Positions 24,399 through 37,200 of a stretch of DNA of 64,000 nucleotides are shown one piece after another (positions within the stretch are counted from its first letter, which is position 1; each line of letters begins with the position of its first letter). The position numbers and the translations under genes were made by a program. The DNA is from Pelodera strongyloides (Eukaryota > Nematoda > Chromadorea > Rhabditida > Rhabditidae), in contig JAANDG010000329.1 in assembly GCA_036852015.1 (NCBI GenBank), positions 99,589 to 163,588 of the forward strand, written 5' to 3'. Below the pieces are notes generated by a model that was not told the origin of the DNA, made no database searches, and saw nothing but the letters and a program-made list of their open reading frames with translations.

Positions 24399-24565
24399 CT
24401 ACACAAAAAATTCACCCATCACTGAATCGGTGAAATCGCAATACGTATGGCATTTGCCTTGGTCAACATTCACCAAAATGTGTCTCTCTTGCGTTTTTCC
24501 TAAATTTACAAAACGGAAATTGCACGATTCTTTACCGGAGATGGGAGCGTTCCTTGGATTTTTTC
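24399..24565 (-). CDS. Possible terminal exon of an unknown gene
   Basis: After a TAG acceptor at 24566-24568 an open segment of 55 codons ends in TAG at 24399-24401. An AATAAA follows about 30 bases on (plus-strand TTTATT near 24368). It includes ESCNFRFVNLGKTQERHILV and KCHTYCDFTDSVMGEFF, with three cysteines. A GTAAGT donor sits about 60 bases upstream, but the sequence before it gives no convincing coding exon with an ATG. No family recognised. Confidence 0.3.
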
Positions 24566-25214
24566 CTATGTAGTGAACGACAACAAACAAAACCGAAAAC
24601 GAAACATAGGTAAAAATATACTTACGTTGAGTAATACTTATACAAATGATAGAAGAGTAGGTAGAAGAAAAAAATTTTTTTTTTTCAAAATAATATTTGC
24701 CTTAAAACATTCACGCGGCTTTCTCATCGTTGTATTCGCTGTGTCAGGAAATCCTAGCATGTTGGTTTTTTATGTGTAAGCATCACATTCCCTAACCATT
24801 AATCGGTAGATTATGTCGTCTCTAAGCTCAGCATAAGCACCAATAATTTCACGAATATTGTAAATTTAGCTATTTAGCTACCAATCCTTTGCCTATTATT
24901 TATTTAATTTTATATGTTGCAAAAATGAAGTAAACCAAGCTTCAAATATTCCTACAATAAAACGTGTGAAAGTGTTTCCCTCTACAAAAATATAGGGAGA
25001 GCACAGATTCATGCTGCTGGAAGAGAGTTACCCGGCTACCAATTTTATTACAGTTGGATTGTGACATATATGACCAAGTGATTTGGCAGTCATTTTAATG
25101 TGTGTGTGTTTTTTTTTACTTTTAATGCATTTCATCAGACTTCCTTCAAACAGAGTACTGCGATAAATAAAAAAATTGCGCACAACAATTTATTTACTAT
25201 AAAGTTTTTTTTGG

Positions 25215-28200
25215 TTACATTTCGTTTATTCCGAAGGGAGCCTGAAATCGTTCACGATTATTTTTGTGACTTGCGAGTGCACGTTGGATATACATACCAG
25301 CGTTTCATAATGTGTTCACGACGTTCGGTTACGCCGCGCTGCCGTATATTTTCTATCCGCCCAAGGCTACTCATAGCATAAGTCATGAGATACAATGAAC
25401 GAAGAAACCTAGCGGAAACACTACCTTCATTCTTTATTCTTGAGCGGGTGTCGTCTTCCATTTCTTAAAAATATGTAAGTAGAAAGAGCACACACATATA
25501 CTGATGCTTAAAGGGACATCGCGCGAGAAAAACGTTTTCCTCAATTTGTTTACACAGGATGTCCGGAATTTCCGAAAACCCGCATTTCCTTACCGCAAAT
25601 TACGGGCGGTACCTTAGTCGGGAACGGCAAAATACTTTTCATCTTGAAAAAAGTTCGCGTAAACTCCTTACCTCTAAAGCGTCGTCTTCACTCAGTAACT
25701 CGTAGTAAGCATCTCTATTAAACTCGATGCCGTAAGGAAAATATTCGATGCAATATAAGCGGAATGTCTCTCCATTCAACGTCATGTTTACATAATTCTG
25801 AAAACACAACACTTCTATAGAGATGTTCGGGCCTGTGACAATAAATAAAGTCCTCGAATTCCTTTAAAAAAAAAGTAGGGAACGCTTTTTATACATGGGC
25901 CTGTGCCTTCTCTGTTAATCTCCGACCCAATGTATGGCTTTCAAATATGACTGAAATTTGCAGTGCCGACCCTTTAAGTACAAATAGTGTAGCAGTACAG
26001 TAGGAAGCAGCAGTAACGCAACCCAGGTCCGACCCAACTGGCGCGCTTGCAGCTGCTAAAATCTGCACTTTCTGGATTAATATTTTCCTCCCGCTACGAC
26101 AAATTACGGTCGCCGACCCAACTCCGACTCCAAACAGTGGTTTTGCTGATCCAACTCCCACGCCTTTTTCAAATGTTTCGACCCGGGGCGGAAACTAGGA
26201 CCGCCCAGAGTCGGACTTCGCTTTAGTTGGGTCGGCACTTTGGGTCGGAGAGGAACATAGCTTACTTGTCCAATTAAATCCCACAGTAAAAATGATGCGA
26301 TATTATTTTTTTTTCGCTAAAATCATTTGAGAACAAATACTTTGCAGACTTAAAGCGAAATGCTAGCTCCTGTGGAAAATTAGCAAATTATAAGCAAATC
26401 ATATGTATCCTACGCTAATTTTGTACGATCGTCCACGGCAATCGTACAAAATTAGCATAGGTTACATAGGATTTGCTCATCATATGCAAATTTTCCAAAG
26501 GGGCTAGCATTTCGCTTTAAGCCCCTCCCTTAAAGGGTCAGGTTCACGAGATAAACAATATTTTAATATATTAATACGATATTCCTCTTCTCTATAACAT
26601 TTAATACGTTAGTAAATAATATCATATTAAAATTTGTTTAATACTAGTAATTCGGACATTCATTTTTATCGTATTTGCCTTGCTAATCAGGCTACTTGTT
26701 AATTGAACGTGAGACACGTACTGTAGAGACGAGACACGAGGCAGATAGAGACTAGCGAATTGTAAGTCACATGCTAAAATACTGTAGAAAAAAGGAATGT
26801 CCGAATACGCTAATTGCCGTATTTAAAGGGAATATGTAGGCCCTTTTTGAAGTTAAGTGTCTTAATAGAATGCGTGTTCCCCATTAAGTAAACAATAACA
26901 AAAGTTGTCTACAATTACCCACTTGAAAGAAAATGAATTACAAAGTTCGCCTTTTCCATAGTAAACGCGTTAATCAGACCCGTGGCATACATTTGGGTCT
27001 GATGGAGCAAATTTCAACTTATATCGGCAAATAGCAAGCTAAGATGCAGGGCATGCAAATTCGTATTTACGTATTCAGTCGCCTATTTAAATTAACGTCT
27101 GGTATGGAAACGCTAGTTTCGCGTTTTTTTTTGCTTCATTTTGAGTGCCTACATTAGGTATTCATATATTAAATGGTATGGAGAGCAGGAATATCATATT
27201 AAAGGGATCGGTTCACTACAAAAGTACCTTATTTTTATGCTTTAGTTGATTGTACAAATGTAAAATTAGACAAAGAGCATAAAAAAACTTTCTTGAATTA
27301 CTCCCTAGGAAAGATATTAGGTAAAAAGGGTGAGTATTGATCGATCATTCTGTAACATGAGTAAAACAAGAAAAACTAGGGAATCTAAGACATATGGCTG
27401 AAACACACAGTTTTTTCATTGTTTTAAGTAAAATAAACGATGAAAACTGCAGTTTATTTTGCTCAAAACAGTGTGTTTCAGCCACACCTCTTAGTTTCTC
27501 TAGTTTATCTTGTTTTACTCATGTTACCGGAAGAACGATCAATACTCATCTTTTTGTACCTAATATCTTCCCTAGGGAGTAATTCAAGAAACTTTTTTAT
27601 GCTCTTTGTCTAATTTTACCTTTGTACAATCAAACTAAAGCATAAAAACAGGGTGATTTTGTAGTGAACCCATCCCTTTAAGCTATGAAAATATTGTTAT
27701 CTGGTGAGTCTGACCCTTTAACATCGGGATGTCCCATTCTATCAGCATAAAAAAATCCGGGGAACCTTTCTTATTTTCAATCTGATCTAAATAACAAAAG
27801 GAACCGTTTCATGTTCTTCTTCGTATGGCCTGGGACTAAGTAGTTGAAAGACACCCTCGGCGTTATAGTACCAGCAACCTGTAAAGGTATCTTGCACGAG
27901 ATTTATAGGGATAGGGTCACTAGGAATTGCGCCTTTTTGAATATTTTATATTGATAGTATAGCTAGCATGCTGGTCACAATACGAAAATTACAGTATATT
28001 GGCTTTGCTCCTCGAGGCAGGAGCATGCTCAAAAGCTAAGCTACCTCTAATTTATAAAATAAACTGGCGTACCGCAGTCGTAGTTAAACGGCACGCCAAA
28101 AAAAAACAGTGTTACAAGTGCGAAGTGCGAACTAGCGTGAGAGGGCTGGATACGCTAGAAGATACAGGTCGCTTATATTCACCCACTGTCTATCACAACA

Positions 28201-31200
28201 CTCTCAACAACTCTAGCCCTGTCAATCTATTTCGCACTTGTAACACTTTAGCGTACCGTTGAACTACGGCTGCGGTACGCCAGTTGTTTTATAAATGTGA
28301 GGTGGCTTAGCTTCTGAGCATGCTCGAGGAGCAAAGACAATTTACTGTAATTTTCGCCAGCATAGGCTGGCAAAAAAAGGTGCAAATAAAATATCCAAAA
28401 AGGTGCAATTATCAGTGATCCAAACCCTTTAAAGTTGAGACGGGGAGGCGCTATTCAATGATGAATATCAGCCTTCTTTCGCCATCGCAATAGACTCGTT
28501 AAGTCAAGTTTCTTTCGTTGCTTACCGTAGTTAGCGGCGAGAGGAGGTACTATCGCAGAATCGGTAACCTTCGTGGACAGATACTTGACACAAATCCATC
28601 CTATACCAAACTGGTCGACTTTGTTTCCCGCGTACGTCCAAACGTCTTCTGATCCGTTCAAACGGACTAGAGAACCGTTGACTCCATACTCATTCGTGCC
28701 AATACATCCTAAATTATTCGACGGAGTTACCGTTTGAAGAGACTTCTCATTAGCATTTGCAACAAAATGGGTGCGTGTAATCCTTCCTAACATGTATTCT
28801 TTGCGCGTCTCTTTCGCGATAAGTACGCAAATTTGTCCTTACAAATCTGTGGACTGTCTAGGTGCCGTTTCGTCAACACGTCGTATTACATATACTAAAA
28901 AAACGGATAAATATTACCTTACCTCCATAATAATAACCGCCCCAAGCACCAGTGACATTAGACATTCCTTCCTGACATTCTAAATAGTAGGATTCTGCCG
29001 GGAAGACTTTTGGACCATTAAGAAGTTGAGTAGCGTCATGTTCTTCGTTCTTTAGTATCGGACTGGTTGGCTATAATAAAATCGTAGTGCTGACACAACC
29101 ACAATCATTGTTATGGGTTATGGTCTATACAAGCAAATATAAGTCCAAGCCATATTTTGATCACCAGGCACACAAATACATGCACTATTTTTGTATAAAT
29201 AGACAAGACGGCTATCGAAGCTGTGGCGACTTTTCAATACTTCAGTGTTCAAAATGCAGGAACAGTCAGTGAGCACAGTTATATGAACCGTTCGTAACAT
29301 ATCTTGAAAAAATGCAATAAGATCATACTTCAACCGCATATCCACTTCGCCTGCTCAAAACGGAGTTCCGACTTTCTTTTTATAGTCTTTAAATATTCCA
29401 ATTTGCGTGTCGGGACCTCGTTTCGAACCACCAAGTGTCCAAAAGACTTTCCTTTGTATGGTAAGAATATTGATGGAGTGGTTAGATGACACTTCTTGCT
29501 AATACTGACAAGAAATGTTACGGAGTAGAGCAAAGCAAAGAGCTAGTTTATCTTCAAAGCTAACTTAAAATCATAGCGAAAGACGACGGATGACAGGCTT
29601 TCTTGCGGAGAAAAAGGCCTATTCTTCTCTTTTACCGCATTTCCTCTTACGAGCACAAACGACCGACATTTTTTGTAGAGGAATAAATAGCCATTTTCAT
29701 TTTAGTGTCACATTACGGAACAAGCAATAAAAAAAACTGTTACTCACTTCGCATGGAGTGTAGAGGTATTGCTCGTACCAGTAGCCAGAAGGGGTAGTCG
29801 TTGTTGTTGACGTGGTACTTGGTGGCGGGTAAGTCGTTTTCGCGGAATGCTAAAAAATATGGATAAATCACAGGAAACTGCTAAACAAGCAAAAATAACC
29901 TACGCTTAGACCTCAAAATTCGTTAGTCTGTCTTCTGACGATATGGCATGGCATAAACTGTAGTATGTTAACAATTTGCTTGAATATGTTGAAAAGACTG
30001 CTATTGGTGAACAACATGATTTCAACAGTGAGATACCAACGCTCTTTATTGGCAAGAATTTATGGTTCTAATTTCCGCGAGGAAACCATATAACCGGCTA
30101 TCATATTGCAAAAAAAGAAACACGTGACTTATGAACAATACTTCTTTTGATCGTAGCCTGTCGGCCACGCCCGCCCACGATAAAGAAGTTTTCTCCAATT
30201 TACTTGTATAGAAATATTTGGAGAGTTATGCCCCGGCAAACTCTTCGGCCAGCGTAGTCAGAAAGGTCAAAATACGGTTTATATCCGTCCATTGTGTGGT
30301 TTTCATGTATAGCCGACTTTCCTTCCAAGTATCGAAAAATTTACCGTATCTTTGCACTACGCGAGCATATCTACAGGCAGTTTTACGCCCGATCGCCACG
30401 GGACCATTTGTTCGGCAAATGCTTAGCTTTGATGGCGGATTTTCTATAATGCGGATGTGTCAAAACTACGCAAAATTACGGTAGACTGGCACACTATTTT
30501 GCAATTGATACTTGGAAGGAAACACACGGTTTTTGGCATACTTGGAAACCCCATCAGCGTTCAATCTCTACATAATAATTGTTAAACGAATGAAGAACAT
30601 TCCTACAATTATATTATAACGAGGCGTTCCGAATACTGGAATATCCTAAAAGCGCGAAAATTGTTTCTGTGCAAGTAAACTGGGAAAACTTTTTTCTCGT
30701 ATGGAGTATCTCGTGAATCGGCGTATGGAGTGGTAGACTCTCTTCTATGTTCCCCTTTACATCATTTGGAAGCTAGAATATTGATTACTTGTTCTCGTGT
30801 TTCCAAATTTGCAAAAATGTCTTAGTTAGTAACTTACATACAACTCTTCGTCCTCGCTGTATATGATGTAAAAATTTTTAGGCCAGAATTCTTCACCATA
30901 TGGAGTATTATACAGGCAATATAATCGGACTGATGTTCCATTCAAAGATACGAGTGCGTAGTCCTGGAAGGAAAGCATGACGTTCTGCAGTTCTGCTTTT
31001 TCATTAATATTCTTACTCAGTTTATGAAATGCTTGGGCCTACGAAAATGACTATATTTATAATGGCAATGAAATTTGAAATTTGAAATTTCATTAAAGGG
31101 ATGGGTTCACTACAAAATCACCTTGTTTTTTTGCTTTAGTTTGATTGTACAAAGGAAAACTTAAACAAAGAGCATAAAAAATATTCCTTGAATTATTCCC

Positions 31201-34200
31201 TAGGGCAGATATTAGGTAAAAAAGGTGAGTATTGATCTTTTTCCGATAAAGTTGTACTGCAAGATAAACTAAGGAAGCTAAGATATATGGCTGAAACACA
31301 CTGTTTTTTCATTGTTTTATGTGAAATAAACGATGAAGACTACAGTTTATTTTGCTCAAAACAGTGTGTTTCAGCCATATCTCTTAGCTTCCTTAGTTTA
31401 TCTTGCAGTACAACTTTATCGGAAAAAGATCAATACTCACCTTTTTTTACCTAATATCTTCCCTAGGGAATAATTCAAGGAATATTTTTATGCTCTTTGT
31501 TTAAGTTTTCCTTTGTACAATCAAAGTAAAGCAAAAAAACAAGGTGATTTTGTAGTGAACCCATCCCTTTAAAGGGAACATCAACGCAGATACGGAAAAA
31601 TACGGCAAAAAAAATTGCCCACACAAAAGTTAGTGAACTTGAGGCAAAAAATACGGCAAAAGATTCGCCTGCACAAAAGTTAGTCCATTTGATGTGCAAA
31701 TAAATTGTTGCAATTCACAAAAGAACACGACTCGAAGTGAGTGACGTGACTTGACACCCATCTCGTTGACAGACGGACAACGTGAAACTTCGCGCCATCG
31801 CCGCGCAACATTGGCGCTATCGCCGCGGGTAAAAAGAGGCTCCGCCACAGCGGGGCGGCGCGTGCACTTTGCGCCACAGGCGCGCGGCGATTCCGCCTGG
31901 GGTCCGCTGCGATGGCGCGGTGGTTGCGCGGCGATGGCGCGAGGGTTGCGCGGCGATTGCGCGAAATGGGCGTGAATCGAGCATACCGTACCCCGTACTA
32001 CCACCTTACCAATCCGACTACTGTACAGTACATAACCAGAACAAAACTTCAAGAACAACAAACATATTTATTTAAGCACAATAGCATAAACAACACTGGA
32101 AAAAACTCTATGAATTAAATTCAGCGGCAAAAATCAATAAATAAAAATCGGTATGCTAATTAAATTATGGTTGTAAGGTAATTAAATAATGCATACATTG
32201 AAAATACAAATCAGTTGTCAGCGATCAACAAATAGAAAACGACAAAAGGACTATTAATAGAAAACTAACGACTAACGGGGCAGGGACTTTATTTGATTAT
32301 TTCAAATGTCCAATATTGCTCCTACTACGAAGATATAATATTCTAGAATCTACAAAAATAGGTGAGGGAAAGTATTATATCCAATTCTAGTATTCTAGAG
32401 CATATATTGGAAACCGAGTCATCCAAAATACGTTTCAAAGCTGAATGTTGCAACACTTTAAATCTAGAAGTTGCCTACAGAAATGCAAACGTAATAGAGT
32501 ATTTAACTGTTGTTTCGCGAGACCGAAACAGAGCGAAGCTGGCCCAAAAATCATTCAGTGCGGCTTCCACTTTCCATACATAAGCACAATTTGAAACTCG
32601 CTACAAAAATTGAAGATCAGGGACAATTTGAATTAGTACAGATCTTCGCATGCAAGTATGGTAATAACAACTATTACGTGTACTAATTCAAATTTGTCCC
32701 TGATCTTCAATCTGTGTAGCCAGTTTCTCAATGAGTTTCTAGATGGAAAGTGAAAGACGCCCTGAATGATTGTTTGAGGTGTTTCGCGTTTCCGAAACAG
32801 CAGTTAAATACTATATTAAAGTGAAGAAACGAAACTAACAATAAATGTAATTAAATAAAAATACATGTAAAATAGTAGATTCAAAAACAGGCCGGTTTTT
32901 GAAATGCAGCGTGGGCAACTGGATTATTATTCATTTAGCTCAATTTTTATTCTAATCTATGCTCCTTTACATAAGCTGCTAAGAATGATGGTGCACTAGA
33001 TTCAAAAAACCGGCCGGTATTCGCTTTAACAGGTAGCACATAATGAGTAAACTGCAAATATAAAACACACAAATGTATAATACCAACCGAATGTTTAAGA
33101 TCGGGTGGTGATGGTTCCAATTGAGATTTCCTCGTTCAAAAGGTGCCCGTTGGAAATGAAGAAGATTGTCCCACCGACTGTGTAGTGCATGTAGGATTCA
33201 CCTGAAAAACTTAACAAACTTGAATGGAAAATGAAACGGTGAATTAGTATTATTGAACATACCATAGGAGGAGCACAAGCACAAAGTAAGCTTGAAATCA
33301 TAATGGTTTAAATAAGAAAAATAAGAGAAGACACTCACAGGTATTGTAGGGTAAATGGAGCTACTCTTGAACTGCAAATTATAGCGCGAGTGATCCTCGG
33401 AAGACACAATGAGCGCGTCAAACAGTAACCTGAAAAGCGAAAAATAATAGTCGCGAAACGAAACACAAATTGAAAACAACATCAATCCGCCTACAAATTT
33501 AAATTAGGAAGAGATATGACCAATAAGAAAAGTAACATACACATAAGCGACCCAGTTCAGAAGCAACAAACATCCGATCCGGAGTAGCGAGCACCAGACA
33601 AGACAACGGGAACGAGAGCATCGCGTATCAAAATCTGAAAGCAGTATTCATGATTTATGCGTATTCTAAAAATACGCAACAACTGCAAAAAGCTACAAAA
33701 TTAGCAACAACGAACCTCTTAAAATACACTGCAACCTTCGACGTCTATGCTTTCAAGAGTAGGCACGGTCCACCCAGATGTCTACACCTCAACACAGTCT
33801 TTCAGCGCGTGTGCAAACTGTAAAAAACTTATTTTATCCTCTATAGAACAACAACAAAGTCATGAGTACCACTGCTACTCTCAAATGTCTACTTCTTTTC
33901 TTCGGGTAACATAAGAGTACCGAACGTTTAAAGGGGCAGGTTCATTCACGCTAACCCATTATTTTTAAATATGATCCTCCAATCTCCGTCCGGAATAGCG
34001 TAGAACGCAATTCACCATTCACCACACCTGAAGTTACCAACAAGATCTACTTGTCACGCTCATATATGCAATGGATACGAAATTATAGACCAGTGTTCTG
34101 CACATACATCAGTACACAAATTCGGTAATAGCGCAACATAGGAAGGGGAAAGAAGCCGGACCCTGTTAGGGACTTTAAAGAAAACAAAACAATACACGTT

Positions 34201-37200
34201 GAATTTACATTATTCCAAAGTAAACCCAAGTTCGCATCTCGACCAATCATGTAAATACATCACATTTAAAAAAACATACCGGGTGGTCGTGGCATTTCTA
34301 AAAATCCAGCAAACGCGGTGGCACTGGATTGATCGAATCGCGCCTCTTATTCGCTGCGATTCATTGCTTTCTCGCCTAAGAATAAGAGGAATGAAAATAT
34401 GAAAAATTGCTAACACAAGCCAAATGCATGTGATAACAGAAAAGAAGAACTCACGTCCAATACTTCATCCCTCGTTTTAATGTAGTCGACAAACGGCTAG
34501 CCTTGAACTGGACTCGTAAACGTAAAAAAAGACAATCACGCACACGTCAAGCGCAAATATCGCAACTTGAAAATCTGAAAAGAAAGGAAACACAACAAAC
34601 ATCATTAAAGGGACAGGCCCATCAAAATAAACCTATATTTACGATACGTTCATAATGACTATCAAGCATTTTTATTACAATATATACAAACTAAATTTCA
34701 CATTTATTTGCCATGGAAAACTTTTTTCCGATGCGCTCTGCTCAAATGTGTACCATAAAACTGCAGATTTCAAAGCTATATATGCAAATTTTAATCGCAT
34801 TATAATTTCACGATAAATTTGCATTGACGACAAGGATATTTGCGGCTTTACGGTACACATTTGAGCAGAGCGCATCGGAAAAAAGTTTTCCATGGCAAAT
34901 AAATGTGAAATTTAGTTTGTATATATTGTAATAAAAAATGCTTGTTAGTCACTATGGACGTATCGTAAATATAGGTTTATTTTGATGGGCCTGTCCCTTT
35001 AAGACGTTCAAAGTACAACATATTTTGATAACAAGTACACATAGCACAAACCGTGTTATGTACTTCATTGAACGGTACTTATAAAATTTTTTTCTAAAAA
35101 AGCACAAATCCTAACAATACATATTTTCTTAGCATGCTAGGAATATAAACGTATTGTTTTAGAGATTTATCCATTCAATGTGCTAAAGCAAACGATGCAC
35201 TAACTGTCAGATGACGAGTAATGGAACAACACAACGATAATTCAATAACAAATAATTTTTTCAGAAAAAAAAAGTAAAAAAAAATGACGAAAACTTTTCG
35301 CAAACTTTGTGTTTAATTACGGTGTTGGGTGTGGTGTTGAGTGTAGTGTTGACATTAGCGTACGGTACTTTCTGTGCATTTTAATAACTGACATCTGGCG
35401 CACCCACGGCGCACCTGGGGCGCACCAGCCGCGGATCCGTTTTCGGGATCCTGACTAGTTGCGCCGCGATACCGCCATATGACCGCCGCGCAACATTTTT
35501 GCGCCATAGTACCGCCGCGCAGCCGCGGAGTTTCCCCAGTGGACTTACACAACTCGGTCATAACACGCATGCGTTAGTATTGTACTCTCAATGGCGGATT
35601 AGTCAGTAATAATATTTTCGCCGGCGGCTTCGCCAAGAAAATTATTTCCGCTTGTTATACAATTATTTTCGCTGGATTATTTTCGCAAACAAAGGAAATT
35701 ATGTTTTTTACGGAGCATCCTATGGAGTCATCAACAACAGGTGTTACCTGAAATGAGCCTGACCCTTTAACTATGAGAACATGAGAGCAAAACTGGCAAA
35801 ACAACCGGCACGGCAAATCTTTCTGCATACAAACATAATTTTATCCTGCTACACATATCTAAAAACCCGATAATCTCTAACTGTAGGAAACAGTGGCTTG
35901 TCTGGAGCGTAAGCTGAAAAGGAATATTGTTCCTTTTTTTGACATGTCACACACACAAGGAACAAGACATAAAATACTACAAAAGCACCTCTTCGTAATC
36001 TGCATCGTCTCGTTGACCAAAGAGATAGTCTAAGTTCCCTTCGTCGTCATAGTACCAGCAATCTGTAACATGATTTTGACAACGTGATATTACCGACACT
36101 GGAGCCGAATCGCCCAAGATAGAACACTGGAAGGCAGGGATAAACACAACTTGCTCGCTGAAGGTTCTATATCTAAGGTAAGCTAAGGACGAGTAGATAT
36201 TATATGACAAACAATGAGGAGGTGAAAGTTAAATAAATTGCTGTATAATAATGGGGGGTGAGAGAGAAATAACTCGTTAATAGGAGTGCAGGACTCTCCT
36301 TACAGCTAGGTATCACCACGCCCTGCACCTCTGCAGCATCTCAAGGAAATTACATTCAGGGAAAAGAATATAGGCTGTAATTGAGCAACACAGTCATCAA
36401 GCAAAAATCATATTTCTTCGGTTACTTACCAGCATTAAAGCTGATAGGAGGTCCTGTCGATTCGAAGTCCATGGGATCGAAACAGTACCATAATAAGCCA
36501 ACAATACCGAGTTCGGACCCAGAAGTTGTCAAGATCACGCCTTCCTCTTTTACGGAATCGTTGAACCTAACTAGCGATCCGGGGACTCCATTCACATTTG
36601 TGCCAATGCACCCTAAATAAGTTTGGAAGCGAATTACCGGCCGGTTTTTGAAACTCATCGTGGACAACTGAATTTCTACGTATTTGTGCTAAATTCTCTT
36701 CTCGAATTTAGCTCGATTTTTGTCTAATTTATGTTCATTTGCATAAGCTGCATAATAATGCCGGTATATTCGATGTGTTTCAAAAACCGGCCGCTATTTC
36801 GCTTTAATTTAAGAGTTTAATTCTGCTTTATGACGTGAACTGAATTGTCAAAGATTGCCTAGCATTATTTGAAGTACAGGACAGTGTAGGTGTCAATTAA
36901 CCAACTTGTTCTAGTCAATTAACCAACCAGGATATTGGTCTAGGAACACTATTTATTGTATTCGTCGCCGTTTTGCTATGGAAATTATTGGTGATCCATA
37001 CTTCGCTTGTATCAAACTAAATAATTCTTCACACGAATAAATGTTCCTACCGCCGTAATTATAACCGCCCCATGCACCAGGTGCGTCAGACAGTCCTTCT
37101 TGACATTCTAGAAAGTAGGATTCGGCCGGATATACTTTCCATGCATCAGCTATTACATGTGTGCCGTCATGTTCTTCGTTCTTCAGTATTTGGCTTGTTT

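Noticed and set aside
24626..24760. Upstream coding exon for the terminal exon at 24399-24565
   Set aside because: A GTAAGT donor is present, but the only frame with an ATG hits a stop after the A/T homopolymers and the right-phase frame has no start.
31630..32118. Overlapping open frames on both strands
   Set aside because: They reflect the GC-rich island at 31780-31975 rather than coding selection; all are Arg/Ala-rich in every frame.
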